Shown one piece after another: positions 8,867-16,267 of a stretch of DNA of 64,000 bases (position 1 is the first letter of the stretch; each line of letters begins with the position of its first letter). This stretch comes from Nocardioides sp. JQ2195. Its GTDB lineage: Bacteria; Actinomycetota; Actinomycetes; Propionibacteriales; Nocardioidaceae. Both the position numbers and the translations under genes were made by a program. Under the pieces are notes generated by a model, which was given only the letters and a program-made list of their open reading frames with translations, was not told where the DNA came from and ran no database searches. Location of the stretch: assembly GCF_012272695.1 (NCBI RefSeq), contig NZ_CP050902.1, forward strand, positions 3,844,001 to 3,908,000, written 5' to 3'.

Positions 8867-9678
8867 TTCGCGGCCCTCCCCGAGCCCGGGTTGCCGGCGA
8901 AGGCCTGGGCGATGTCGAGCCACGCATCGGCGTCCGGACCTGTGGCGACGAGGTCGGTGTCGGCACGGTTGATCCGTTGGGTGACCAGCAGGCAGAAGTC
9001 GTGGGCCGACCCCGTCACCGTCTGCCGCGCGTCCTCGGGTCCGTAGGACCACGTCACGCCGGAGGGTGCTGTCAGGGTGACCCGGAACTCCTCGGTGGGC
9101 GCCGGCAGCTCGCGGGCCATGAAGGAGAAGTTGCGGGTGCGCACGCCGAGGTGGGCGACGTGCCTGATCCGGTCGGTCGGCTCGGGCACCTGCTCGGCCA
9201 GGCCGGCCGCGACCAGGGCGTCGTGGACGTCGAGACTGTGGGCCCAGGTCTCCATGAAGCGTGCGGTCGCCATGGAGGTGGGTGACATCGGTGGACCGAA
9301 CCACGGCATCTTCGCCCCGTCCGGCACCGCCCGGAGCGCCTCGGCCAGGGCCGTCCGGCCGGACTGCCACCGCTGCAGGAGCCGCTCTGACGGTGCCCGG
9401 CCACCGGCCAGTGCCGCGTTGTCGACCACGTGGTTGGGGTCCGACATCGCCTCGAGCACCAGCTCGTCCCAGGGTCCCTTGTCCCCTTCGACGCTGTGCG
9501 CCGCTGCCAGCGCCGCCTCGTCCGTCCAGGCCAGGTGGGCGACCTGGGTCGCGATGTCCCAGCCGGCGGCCGGGGTCGGCGTTCGCCACTGGTCGTCGCC
9601 CAGCGCGACGAGCTGCTGCTCCAGCTCACTGCTCTGGGCCGCCAGGTCCGCCAGGACTCCTTCGAGGACGTCGTTCAT
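8863..9678 (-). CDS. TIGR03084-type protein with maleylpyruvate isomerase/DinB-like fold
   Basis: A 271-residue protein starting with a four-helix DinB-like domain: WDIATQVAHLAWTDEAA near residues 40-56 and a second histidine-rich helix, METWAHSLDVHDAL, near 142-155. The His residues at these two places are the expected metal ligands of this mycothiol-dependent-enzyme-like fold. The C-terminal half is the domain found only in this family. It is coupled by 4-nt overlaps to the TetR gene upstream and the AtuA-like gene downstream. From memory, this family often accompanies AtuA-like genes in actinobacteria. Catalytic role unknown. Confidence 0.83.
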   Translation of the reverse strand: MNDVLEGVLADLAAQSSELEQQLVALGDDQWRTPTPAAGWDIATQVAHLAWTDEAALAAAHSVEGDKGPWDELVLEAMSDPNHVVDNAALAGGRAPSERLLQRWQSGRTALAEALRAVPDGAKMPWFGPPMSPTSMATARFMETWAHSLDVHDALVAAGLAEQVPEPTDRIRHVAHLGVRTRNFSFMARELPAPTEEFRVTLTAPSGVTWSYGPEDARQTVTGSAHDFCLLVTQRINRADTDLVATGPDADAWLDIAQAFAGNPGSGRAAK

Positions 9679-10319
9679 GCTTGCTCCTTCTTCGCCGTGA
9701 CGGCGCGCGTTGACGCGGTGACGGCGGCTTCGTCGAGCTGGATGGCCCAGCGGTCGAGGATCCGGCCGCGTCGACGCCTGTCGTCGGAGATGGTGTTGGC
9801 CAGGCCCAGCCCACGGACCAGGTCGAGGGTGGCCTGCACCAGCTCCCGGTTCCCCGGCTGCGACTCGTCGATGCCGAGGAGCTCGACCGTCAGCCGATGG
9901 GTCTCACGCCCGACGCGTTGCTCCAGCGGACCGACGGCTTCGAGCAGTCCCGGATCGGTCCGGGCCGCCACCCACAGCTCGAGGGCCGCGGTGAAGACCG
10001 GGCTGGCGAAGTGGTCGCCGAGCATGCGCAGCACCGCACGCGTACGTCGTTCACCCGTCGGCAGCTTGACCGCGGCAGCCGCCAGCTCGTCCCCACGCAG
10101 CCGGGTCAGGTGTTCCACGGCGGCCAGCACGAGGTCGTTCTTGCTGGGGAAGTGGTGCAGCTGGGCGCCTCGGCTCACGCCGGCGCGGCGGGAGACCAGC
10201 GTCGTCGACGTGCGCGCGAAGCCGACCTCGACGAGGCAGTCGACGGTGGCCTCGAGCAGGCGCTGCCGCATGGCGCGGGTGCGCTCCTCCTGCGGAACGC
10301 GGGCCGTCGACGTGTTCAC
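9675..10319 (-). CDS. TetR/AcrR family transcriptional regulator of the carboxylase operon
   Basis: A 214-residue regulator with an N-terminal helix-turn-helix (about 18-64; VSRRAGVSRGAQLHHFPSK contains the recognition helix). The C-terminal ligand domain is variable. It is the first gene of the operon, starting with GTG at 10319, and its stop overlaps the TIGR03084 start by 4 nt. Placement at the head of the operon predicts autoregulation together with the catabolic genes, induced by an acyl-CoA or related metabolite. Confidence 0.9.
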   Translation of the reverse strand: MNTSTARVPQEERTRAMRQRLLEATVDCLVEVGFARTSTTLVSRRAGVSRGAQLHHFPSKNDLVLAAVEHLTRLRGDELAAAAVKLPTGERRTRAVLRMLGDHFASPVFTAALELWVAARTDPGLLEAVGPLEQRVGRETHRLTVELLGIDESQPGNRELVQATLDLVRGLGLANTISDDRRRRGRILDRWAIQLDEAAVTASTRAVTAKKEQA

Positions 10320-10347
10320 ACCGGCAACAGTCCACCATCAACAACAA

Positions 10348-10361
10348 ACAGTCAAGCCTGT
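10348..10361. promoter_or_regulatory. candidate TetR operator/promoter region of the carboxylase operon
   Basis: An imperfect dyad ACAGTCAAGCCTGT (outer ACAG/CTGT arms) lies 28 nt before the TetR GTG. On the minus strand it contains TTGACT (10355-10350), a plausible -35; the -10 is not clear. A second small palindrome GTCCGGAC is at 10368-10375. Confidence 0.35.
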
Positions 10362-10400
10362 CTTTTTGTCCGGACCGCGGAATCCTTGATGGTCCGACGG

Positions 10401-10775
10401 TCAGCGGTCCTGCCAGAGCCCCAGGATGTTGCCCTCGACGTCCTTGAAGTAGGCCGTGTGCCCGAAGTCGCCGACCGCCTGCTTGGCGAGCACGACCGCG
10501 CCACCGAGCGACTCGATCCTCACCAGCGCCTCGTCGATGTCGTCCACGTCGATGACCACCATCGGCCGGTCGTCCGGGCTCTCCCGGCGACGCAGGCCAC
10601 CGTTGACGAACCCCGGCTCGCTCGGGCCGTCGGGACCGGTCGGGCCCGTGGTGGCGATCGAGTAGGCGCGACCCGCATCGGTGTTCAGCTGCCAGCCGAA
10701 TGCCTCGGCATAGAAGGCCCGGGCCCGGTCGCCGTCACTGAACGGAATCTCGAAATGCACCACGCGTCCACTCAT
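10401..10775 (-). CDS. VOC (glyoxalase/bleomycin-resistance-like) family protein
   Basis: A 124-residue single-module vicinal oxygen chelate protein. VVHFEIPFSDGDRARAFYAEAFGWQ opens the first beta-alpha-beta-beta-beta unit and FKDVEGNILGLWQ closes the second. A His (residue 7) and the terminal Glu-like position match metal ligands of the fold. It is transcribed away from the SDR at 10805 with only 29 nt between the two start codons. Substrate unknown. Confidence 0.85.
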   Translation of the reverse strand: MSGRVVHFEIPFSDGDRARAFYAEAFGWQLNTDAGRAYSIATTGPTGPDGPSEPGFVNGGLRRRESPDDRPMVVIDVDDIDEALVRIESLGGAVVLAKQAVGDFGHTAYFKDVEGNILGLWQDR

Positions 10776-10804
10776 GTTTCCGAACAGTACGCGACACTCA
10801 GAGC

Positions 10805-11554
10805 ATGGCGAAGACGATTCTGATCACCGGAGCAAGCGCCGGACTGGGTGCCGAGATGGCCCGCCAGTTCGCCCACCTCGGCCACGACCTCGCGCTCTGT
10901 GCGCGACGGATGGACAAGCTCGAGGACCTGAAGGACGAGATCGTGGCGAAGCACCCCGATCGTCGCGTCGAGCTGCGCACGCTCGACGTGACCGACGACG
11001 AGCAGGTCTTCGAGGTCTTCCGCGGGTTCGCCGCGGACTTCGGCACGATTGACCGCATCGTCATCAACGCCGGCCTCGGCAAGGGCGCCCCTCTGGGCAC
11101 CGGCCGCTACGCCGCCAACCGGGAGACGGCGATGACCAACTTCGTCGCAGCGCTCGCCCAGTCCGAGGCAGCCATGGAGATCTTCCGGGCCCAGAGGTCC
11201 GGGCACTTCGTGATGATCTCGTCGATGTCGGCCATGCGCGGCCTGCCGAAGGCGATGACGACGTACGCCGCGACGAAGGCCGGAGTGGCCCACCTCGCCG
11301 AGGGACTGCGCGCAGAGCTGCACGGCAAGCCGATCAAGGTCTCGGTGATCTACCCGGGCTTCATCGCCTCGGAGATGAACGAGAAGGCCGAGCACAAGAA
11401 CCCTCTGCAGGTCTCCACCGAGAAGGGCGTGAAGTCGATCGTGCACGCCATCGAGAAGGAGAAGGAGTCGGCCTGCGTGCCACCCCTGCCGTGGGCACCG
11501 ATGAGCGTGGTCATGAAGCACGCACCCCTGCCGCTGTTCAGGAAGATGGTCTGA
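10805..11554 (+). CDS. SDR family NAD(P)-dependent oxidoreductase
   Basis: A 249-residue classical short-chain dehydrogenase. The cofactor motif TGASAGLG is at 8-15, NAG at 88-90, the Ser pair at 139-140 and the catalytic YAATK at 154-158 (Tyr154, Lys158). The C terminus ends in a hydrophobic, proline-rich segment (CVPPLPWAPMSVVMKHAPLPLF) that may touch the membrane. Basic residues after the second strand (CARRMDK) favour NADPH. It stands alone on the plus strand, divergent from the VOC gene. Substrate unknown. Confidence 0.88.
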   Translation: MAKTILITGASAGLGAEMARQFAHLGHDLALCARRMDKLEDLKDEIVAKHPDRRVELRTLDVTDDEQVFEVFRGFAADFGTIDRIVINAGLGKGAPLGTGRYAANRETAMTNFVAALAQSEAAMEIFRAQRSGHFVMISSMSAMRGLPKAMTTYAATKAGVAHLAEGLRAELHGKPIKVSVIYPGFIASEMNEKAEHKNPLQVSTEKGVKSIVHAIEKEKESACVPPLPWAPMSVVMKHAPLPLFRKMV

Positions 11555-11719
11555 GCCGCCGGCCGTCCGGGCGTGCGGCTCCCGCCCCCAACCGGCACTT
11601 GCGCGGTGCTGGGGTCACTGCGCACGTGACCGGTCGCGGGTGAGGTGACGTGGACACCGCGTTGCTCGGGGCCGGTGGGGGTGGGAGCGATAGCGGTGGG
11701 GGCAGGAGCGGGGCGGTGC

Positions 11720-12400
11720 TCAGCGGTAGGTGAGGCCGTCGCCCTCGAGGTGGGAGTGCTCGTTGAAGGAGACCAGCCTGGTGCCTCCGCGCCCGACCAC
11801 CACCTTGGTCATCGAGGAGTTCACCACGACCTTGTTGAGCTCGCCCCAGATCACGGCGTACGACGTCGCGGAGAGGTCGGCGGCCCGCTCGGTCAGCAAC
11901 GCCGAGGCGGCGAGCGAGATCGGCCCGCCCGAGGTGACCACGAGGACCGTGCTGCTCGTGCTCACGCGGGCCGCGGTGCGTGCCAGGGCGTCATCGATCC
12001 GGGCCGCGAACGCCGGGAACGACTCGGCGTACTCATGGTCGTTCCCGCCGCTGGTCCACCGGGCCGAAGCCCGCTCGAACCACGCCTGGAACTGGACTCG
12101 ATCCAGCTCCTCGCCCTCGGGGGCGGGATGCTTGGCGAGCATGTCGATGTGGTCGAACTCGTCCCAGCCCGGGTCGGTCACCACCTCGACCGCTCCCCAG
12201 CCGGCCGCCTCGACGATGGCCTCGGCGGTCTCCCGGTGGCGGCGCATGCCGCCCTGCACGACCAGGTCCGGGACCAGGCCGCGTCCGCCCAGGGCCTTGC
12301 CCAGCAGTCGACCCTGTTCCCAGCCCAGCGACGAGAGGACGTCGTAGTCCTCGGTTCCCCACGAAGCCTGCCCGTGGCGCACCAACAGCATCTGACCCAT
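11720..12400 (-). CDS. histidine phosphatase family protein (phosphoglycerate mutase-like)
   Basis: A 226-residue phosphatase with the RHG signature at residues 8-10 (LLVRHGQASWG), where His9 is the phospho-acceptor, and a later SGGPISL segment near the second catalytic His region. The ATG at 12400 shares one base with the stop of the kinase-like gene (TGATG). It is the last of four coupled genes: ACAD10/11-like dehydrogenase, SDR, APH-like kinase and this phosphatase. It may act on a phosphorylated acyl intermediate made by the kinase, which is inference. Confidence 0.85.
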   Translation of the reverse strand: MGQMLLVRHGQASWGTEDYDVLSSLGWEQGRLLGKALGGRGLVPDLVVQGGMRRHRETAEAIVEAAGWGAVEVVTDPGWDEFDHIDMLAKHPAPEGEELDRVQFQAWFERASARWTSGGNDHEYAESFPAFAARIDDALARTAARVSTSSTVLVVTSGGPISLAASALLTERAADLSATSYAVIWGELNKVVVNSSMTKVVVGRGGTRLVSFNEHSHLEGDGLTYR

Positions 12401-13482
12401 CAGCGAAGGACCTCCAGGCAGCGTCGTTCCAAGTACCTGGCGGCGTCCCCGAACACGGCGTAGGCCTCGTTGTGGGTCTGGCCGTGGAAGTAGCGGTAGT
12501 AGATCTGCTGGGCGATGACGGCCAGCCGGAACAGCCCGAACACCTCGTAGAACCGCCAGCGCTCGGGTGTCATCTCGAAGCCCATCTGCTCGCAGTAGTG
12601 GTCGACGAGCTCCTGCCGGGACCACATCCCCGGAGCCGTCGTCGGTTGCCGACGGAACAGCTGGAAGAACTCGTCGTCGTCGGCCTGTACCCAGTAGGCC
12701 GCCGCGCCCCCGAGGTCCATCAGCGGGTCACCGAGCGTGGCCATCTCCCAGTCGAGCATGCCGACCACGCGGAGCGGGTCGTCGGCGTCGAGCACCAGGT
12801 TGTCGAAGCGGAAGTCGTTGTGGATCACGCAGGTGGCGACGTCGGTGGGCTGGTGCCGGTCCAACCAGGCGATCACCTGCTCGAAGTCGCCGATGTCCTC
12901 GGTGCGGGCCGCGCGGAAGCGGGTCGACCAGCCGGCGACCTGGCGAGCGACGTACCCCTCGCCCTTGCCGAAGGCAGCCAGGTCCGGACGGCTGGCGTCG
13001 ACCTGGTGCAGCGTGATGAGCACGTCGACCGCGTTGCGGCACAACGTGGTGACCGCAGCGGGCTCCAGCTCGATGCTGTCGGGGAAGTCCTGGCGCAGGA
13101 TCGTGCCCTCGACCTTGTCCATGACATAGAAGTCGGAGCCGAGGACCGACTCGTCCCGGCAGAGCCCGACCATCGCCGGGACGTAGGGGAAGACCGGTGC
13201 CAGCGCCGACTGGATCCGGAACTCGCGACCCATGTCGTGGGCTCCGGCCGCCTTGCGCCCCACGGGAGGACGGCGCAGGATCAGGTCGCGATCGGGGTAG
13301 CGCAGCAAGTAGGTCAGGTTCGACGCACCACCGGGGAACTGGCGCACCTCAGGGTCGGCAGCCACGGTGTCGGCGAACTCGGGGGCGGCGTTCGCACGCA
13401 GCCAGGCCGAGACCGCCTCGACGTCGAAGGCGTCCTCGTCACGCACGGAACGGGCCGGGTTGCCCGCGTCGCTCTCGGTCAC
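12400..13482 (-). CDS. phosphotransferase family protein (APH/ACAD10-11 kinase-like)
   Basis: A 360-residue aminoglycoside-phosphotransferase-fold kinase. The catalytic loop HNDFRFDNL is at 221-229 (Asp223 as the base) and the metal-binding DWE of LDWE at 244-246. The subfamily is the one fused to acyl-CoA dehydrogenase in mammalian ACAD10/ACAD11 and related to LvaA of Pseudomonas putida levulinate catabolism, which phosphorylates a 4-hydroxyacyl-CoA. Its neighbours here include an ACAD10/11-type dehydrogenase and an SDR, so the same chemistry is plausible. The start is GTG at 13482, one base after the SDR stop. It is not expected to be a resistance gene. Confidence 0.87.
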   Translation of the reverse strand: MTESDAGNPARSVRDEDAFDVEAVSAWLRANAAPEFADTVAADPEVRQFPGGASNLTYLLRYPDRDLILRRPPVGRKAAGAHDMGREFRIQSALAPVFPYVPAMVGLCRDESVLGSDFYVMDKVEGTILRQDFPDSIELEPAAVTTLCRNAVDVLITLHQVDASRPDLAAFGKGEGYVARQVAGWSTRFRAARTEDIGDFEQVIAWLDRHQPTDVATCVIHNDFRFDNLVLDADDPLRVVGMLDWEMATLGDPLMDLGGAAAYWVQADDDEFFQLFRRQPTTAPGMWSRQELVDHYCEQMGFEMTPERWRFYEVFGLFRLAVIAQQIYYRYFHGQTHNEAYAVFGDAARYLERRCLEVLR

Positions 13483-13483
13483 G

Positions 13484-14332
13484 TCATCCCATCCGGTCGA
13501 GTCGTGCGGCCTGCTTGCGCATCACCGCGTCGTACCCCCGGCGGTCATTCTGCTTCAGCTTCCATGCTTCGCGTGCGGCTTCGTCAGGAATGATCACGTC
13601 CTCGCCCCGTTCCATCCCCTCGAGCACGGCCGCGGCAATGTCGGCGGCACTGAAGGGCGAGCTCTCGATCAGCTGCCCGATCACCGCCCCGAGCGCCTCG
13701 TCGGAGCCCCTCATGCCGTCGATCAGGTTGGTCCGGAAGTACGACGGGCAGACCACCGAGCAGCGCACGTCGTAGGACGCGAGCTCGTGGCCGGTGGTCT
13801 CGCTGAGCGCCACCACCGCCGCCTTGACCGCGTTGTACGACGCCATGCCCGCGGGGTGGACGAGCCCGGCGAGGGAGGCGATGTTGACGATGTGCCCGGA
13901 GCGCTGGGACTTGAACATCGGGACGAAGGTGCGCGTGCCACGGACCGCGCCGAAGAGGTTGATCTCGGTGATCCACTGCCACTCGTCGAGGGTGGCCACG
14001 TCCAGGCGTCCCCCACCGGCCACACCGGCGTTGTTGACCAGGACATCGAGCCCGCCCCACTCCTGCTCGACCCACCCGCGGGCCGCCGCCCAGTCCTCGT
14101 CCGAGGTGACGTCGAGCTTCATCGTGGGGCGAGTGGTTTCGAGACGGGCTCGTTCCTCGCCCTCCTCAACCACCGAGGTCCCTTCGGTGGTTGAGGAGCG
14201 AGCGCCAGCGAGCATCTCGAAACCACTCTCGGCCACCACATCGGTCCGCAGCACCTCGTCGCCTCGCGCCTCGAAGGCATCCGACAGCGCCGCACCCAGC
14301 CCGGAAGCGGCGCCGGTGACCAGGACCCTCAC
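13484..14332 (-). CDS. SDR family oxidoreductase with repeat-derived insert
   Basis: A 282-residue short-chain dehydrogenase. The cofactor loop is TGAASGLG near 6-13, NNAG follows the third strand, and YNAVK is the catalytic Tyr-x3-Lys. GTG at 14332 overlaps the stop of the upstream acyl-CoA dehydrogenase (GTGA). Residues about 36-67 (SGFEMLAGARSS to RARLETTRPT) are absent from ordinary SDRs and come from an inverted pair of repeat elements inserted between the second strand and the conserved LDVTS segment. The frame and all catalytic residues are kept. It resembles LvaD-type partners of the kinase pathway by position only. Confidence 0.86.
   Translation of the reverse strand: MRVLVTGAASGLGAALSDAFEARGDEVLRTDVVAESGFEMLAGARSSTTEGTSVVEEGEERARLETTRPTMKLDVTSDEDWAAARGWVEQEWGGLDVLVNNAGVAGGGRLDVATLDEWQWITEINLFGAVRGTRTFVPMFKSQRSGHIVNIASLAGLVHPAGMASYNAVKAAVVALSETTGHELASYDVRCSVVCPSYFRTNLIDGMRGSDEALGAVIGQLIESSPFSAADIAAAVLEGMERGEDVIIPDEAAREAWKLKQNDRRGYDAVMRKQAARLDRMG
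14132..14227. repeat. Family A inverted pair inserted in frame in an SDR gene
   Basis: The 96-nt block is an imperfect inverted repeat: AGTGGTTTCGAGA through CTCAACCACCGA, a 7-nt centre, then TCGGTGGTTGAG through TCTCGAAACCACT. Its length is a multiple of three and it has no stop in the SDR frame. Confidence 0.88.
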
Positions 14333-15576
14333 AGGTACCGGCCCAGCTCGAGGCGCGCGACCATGCCCTGGTGCACCTCGTCGGGTCCGTCCGCCAGACG
14401 CAGCGACCGGGCTCCGGTCCAGGCCGCGGCCAGCGGGAAGTCGTCGGTCATCCCGGCTCCGCCGTGGACCTGGATCGCGAAGTCGATGACCTGCTGGGCC
14501 ATCCGTGGGGCCGCGACCTTGATCTGGCTGACCTCGGAGAGGGCGTTGACCGGCCCGCCCTGGTCGAGCTTCCACGCCGCGTCCAGCACCAGCAGTCGGG
14601 TCTGGGCGATCGCGATCCGCGCATCGGCGACGCGCTCGCGGTTGCCGCCCAGGTTGATGATCGGCTTGCCGAAGGCGGTCCGCTCGAGCCCTCGGCGGAT
14701 GGCGAGCTCGAGGGCGGCCTCGGCCAGCCCGATCAACCGCATGCAGTGGTGCACCCGTCCCGGCCCGAGGCGGCCCTGCGCGATCGCAAAGGCCTCCCCG
14801 GGCCCGGAGATGATGTTGCCGATCGGGACGCGTACGTCGGTGAACGACACCTCGCCGTGGCCGAGCGGCTCGTCGTGGATGCCCATCGTGGTGAGCATCC
14901 GCTCCACCTTCACGCCGGGGGCGTCCCGCGGGACCAGCACCATGGTGTGCCGGTGGTGGCGGTCTGCGTCGGGATCGGTGAGGCCCATGAACACGATCAC
15001 CTTGCAGTCCGGGTTGCCGATGCCGGTGGTGAACCACTTGGTGCCGTTGATGACCACCTCGTCGCCGTCGACGACCGCTGTCGCGGCCATGTTGGTGGCG
15101 TCGGAGGAGGCCACGGCCGGCTCGGTCATCCCGAACCCACTGCGGATCCGCCCGTCCAGCAGCGGCTCCAGCCACTCGGCCCTCTGCTCGTCGGTGCCGT
15201 AGCGCAGCAGCACCTCCATGTTGCCGGTGTCGGGCGCGTTGCAGTTGAACACCAGAGGGGCGATCGCCGAGCGACCGGTCAGCTCTGCGATGGGCGCGTA
15301 GTCGACGTTGGTCAGTCCTTCGCCGCCAACGGTGCCGAACCGGGCGGCGTACTCGCCCGCGTGCTCCTTGGGCAGGAAGAGGTTCCACAGACCCTGGGCA
15401 CGAGCCCTGCCCTGCAGCTCCTTGAGGATCGGCAGCGGCGTCCACGGATCACCCGTCCGGCGCGCCTCGGCGAGGTCACGCTCGTAGTCGGCCTCGACGG
15501 GGCTGATCTCGTCGCGCATGAACGCTGCCACCCGTGCAATGAGGTCGGCGGCACGGGGCGAGGGTGAGAAGTCCAT
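14329..15576 (-). CDS. acyl-CoA dehydrogenase, ACAD10/ACAD11-like
   Basis: A 415-residue dehydrogenase with the long N-terminal segment and the NAPDTGNMEVLLRYGTDEQ and GFGMTEPAVASSDATN blocks of the ACAD10/11 subfamily. At the catalytic position it has LADGPDEVH, with Asp in place of the usual Glu, as in its subfamily. It is first in a four-gene operon with an SDR, an APH-like kinase and a histidine phosphatase. This gene set resembles the lva system, in which the dehydrogenase-like enzyme removes phosphate from 4-phosphoacyl-CoA to let the chain enter beta-oxidation. A TAGTTT sequence 6 nt before the ATG could be a -10 of a leaderless transcript. Confidence 0.9.
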   Translation of the reverse strand: MDFSPSPRAADLIARVAAFMRDEISPVEADYERDLAEARRTGDPWTPLPILKELQGRARAQGLWNLFLPKEHAGEYAARFGTVGGEGLTNVDYAPIAELTGRSAIAPLVFNCNAPDTGNMEVLLRYGTDEQRAEWLEPLLDGRIRSGFGMTEPAVASSDATNMAATAVVDGDEVVINGTKWFTTGIGNPDCKVIVFMGLTDPDADRHHRHTMVLVPRDAPGVKVERMLTTMGIHDEPLGHGEVSFTDVRVPIGNIISGPGEAFAIAQGRLGPGRVHHCMRLIGLAEAALELAIRRGLERTAFGKPIINLGGNRERVADARIAIAQTRLLVLDAAWKLDQGGPVNALSEVSQIKVAAPRMAQQVIDFAIQVHGGAGMTDDFPLAAAWTGARSLRLADGPDEVHQGMVARLELGRYL

Positions 15577-15633
15577 GCCGTGAAACTACCGCGCAGGTCA
15601 CGGTCGGCACGCCGCCTCCCCATTCCTGCCATC

Positions 15634-16182
15634 ATGGAGCGCATGCGGATGCGACGGATGCTCACGGGCGTTGCCGTCATGCTGGCACTGGCCGGCTGTG
15701 GCAACGACTCCGCGCAGACCTTGGACGACGACGAGCAGCAGGCCGCCCAAGCACTCTCCGTCGAGTTCCGGGGCGAGGATCCGTCCGACTTCGAGCGCGA
15801 CGTCGGGGTCTGCATGGGCAAGCACCTGGTCAACGACCTGGGCACTGACAGGCTGGTCGCCGGCGGAATGCTCCACGACGACCTCACCGTTCGGAAGTCC
15901 CGGTCCGGTGTCAAGGACGAGCAGGTTGCCGAGGCGTACGCCGAAGCGGTCCTCGCGTGCCGCGACGTGCGTGGCGAGGTCGAGAGCCGACGCGATCGCT
16001 ACCCCAAGGCCACCGACGCCGACGTCGACGACTACGTGACCTGCGTCGAGGACATCGACAAGGCGTTGCTCAAGAACGCGGTGGTCGCCTCCGCCATGCA
16101 CTCCCCCGACCCCGCCACCAGGACCTACGCCGCCAAGACCCGCAGGTGCGCCGAGGTCCTCGGCCAGCCCGGCAGGAAGTAG
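15634..16182 (+). CDS. predicted lipoprotein, function unknown
   Basis: About 182 residues with an N-terminal signal rich in Arg and Met and a clear lipobox LALAGC, then an acidic mature part with several Cys residues (VCMG, VLACRDV, YVTCVED, RRCAEVL) that could form disulfides outside the cell. Several in-frame ATGs lie close together (15634, 15643, 15649, 15658). A GGAG at 15636-15639 would suit 15649, so the start is uncertain by a few codons. It diverges from the acyl-CoA dehydrogenase operon and converges on fadB. I do not recognise the family. Confidence 0.72.
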   Translation: MERMRMRRMLTGVAVMLALAGCGNDSAQTLDDDEQQAAQALSVEFRGEDPSDFERDVGVCMGKHLVNDLGTDRLVAGGMLHDDLTVRKSRSGVKDEQVAEAYAEAVLACRDVRGEVESRRDRYPKATDADVDDYVTCVEDIDKALLKNAVVASAMHSPDPATRTYAAKTRRCAEVLGQPGRK

Positions 16183-16223
16183 CCCCCCGCTTGCCGAGCG
16201 GCTCAGCCCCTCCCGGCAACGCA

Positions 16224-16258
16224 GAGGACCCGCCGACCGACGTGGTCGACGGGCCCTC
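16224..16258. terminator. hairpin terminator between convergent lipoprotein and fadB genes
   Basis: GAGGACCCGCCGACC pairs imperfectly with GGTCGACGGGCCCTC around a short loop, placed between two converging stops. There is no T-run, as is usual in high-GC actinobacteria. Confidence 0.6.
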
Positions 16259-16267
16259 GTGGACGGA

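Noticed and set aside
12400..13482. Aminoglycoside resistance gene
   Set aside because: The phosphotransferase fold matches, but the subfamily and neighbours (ACAD10/11-like dehydrogenase, SDR) point to acyl-CoA metabolism.
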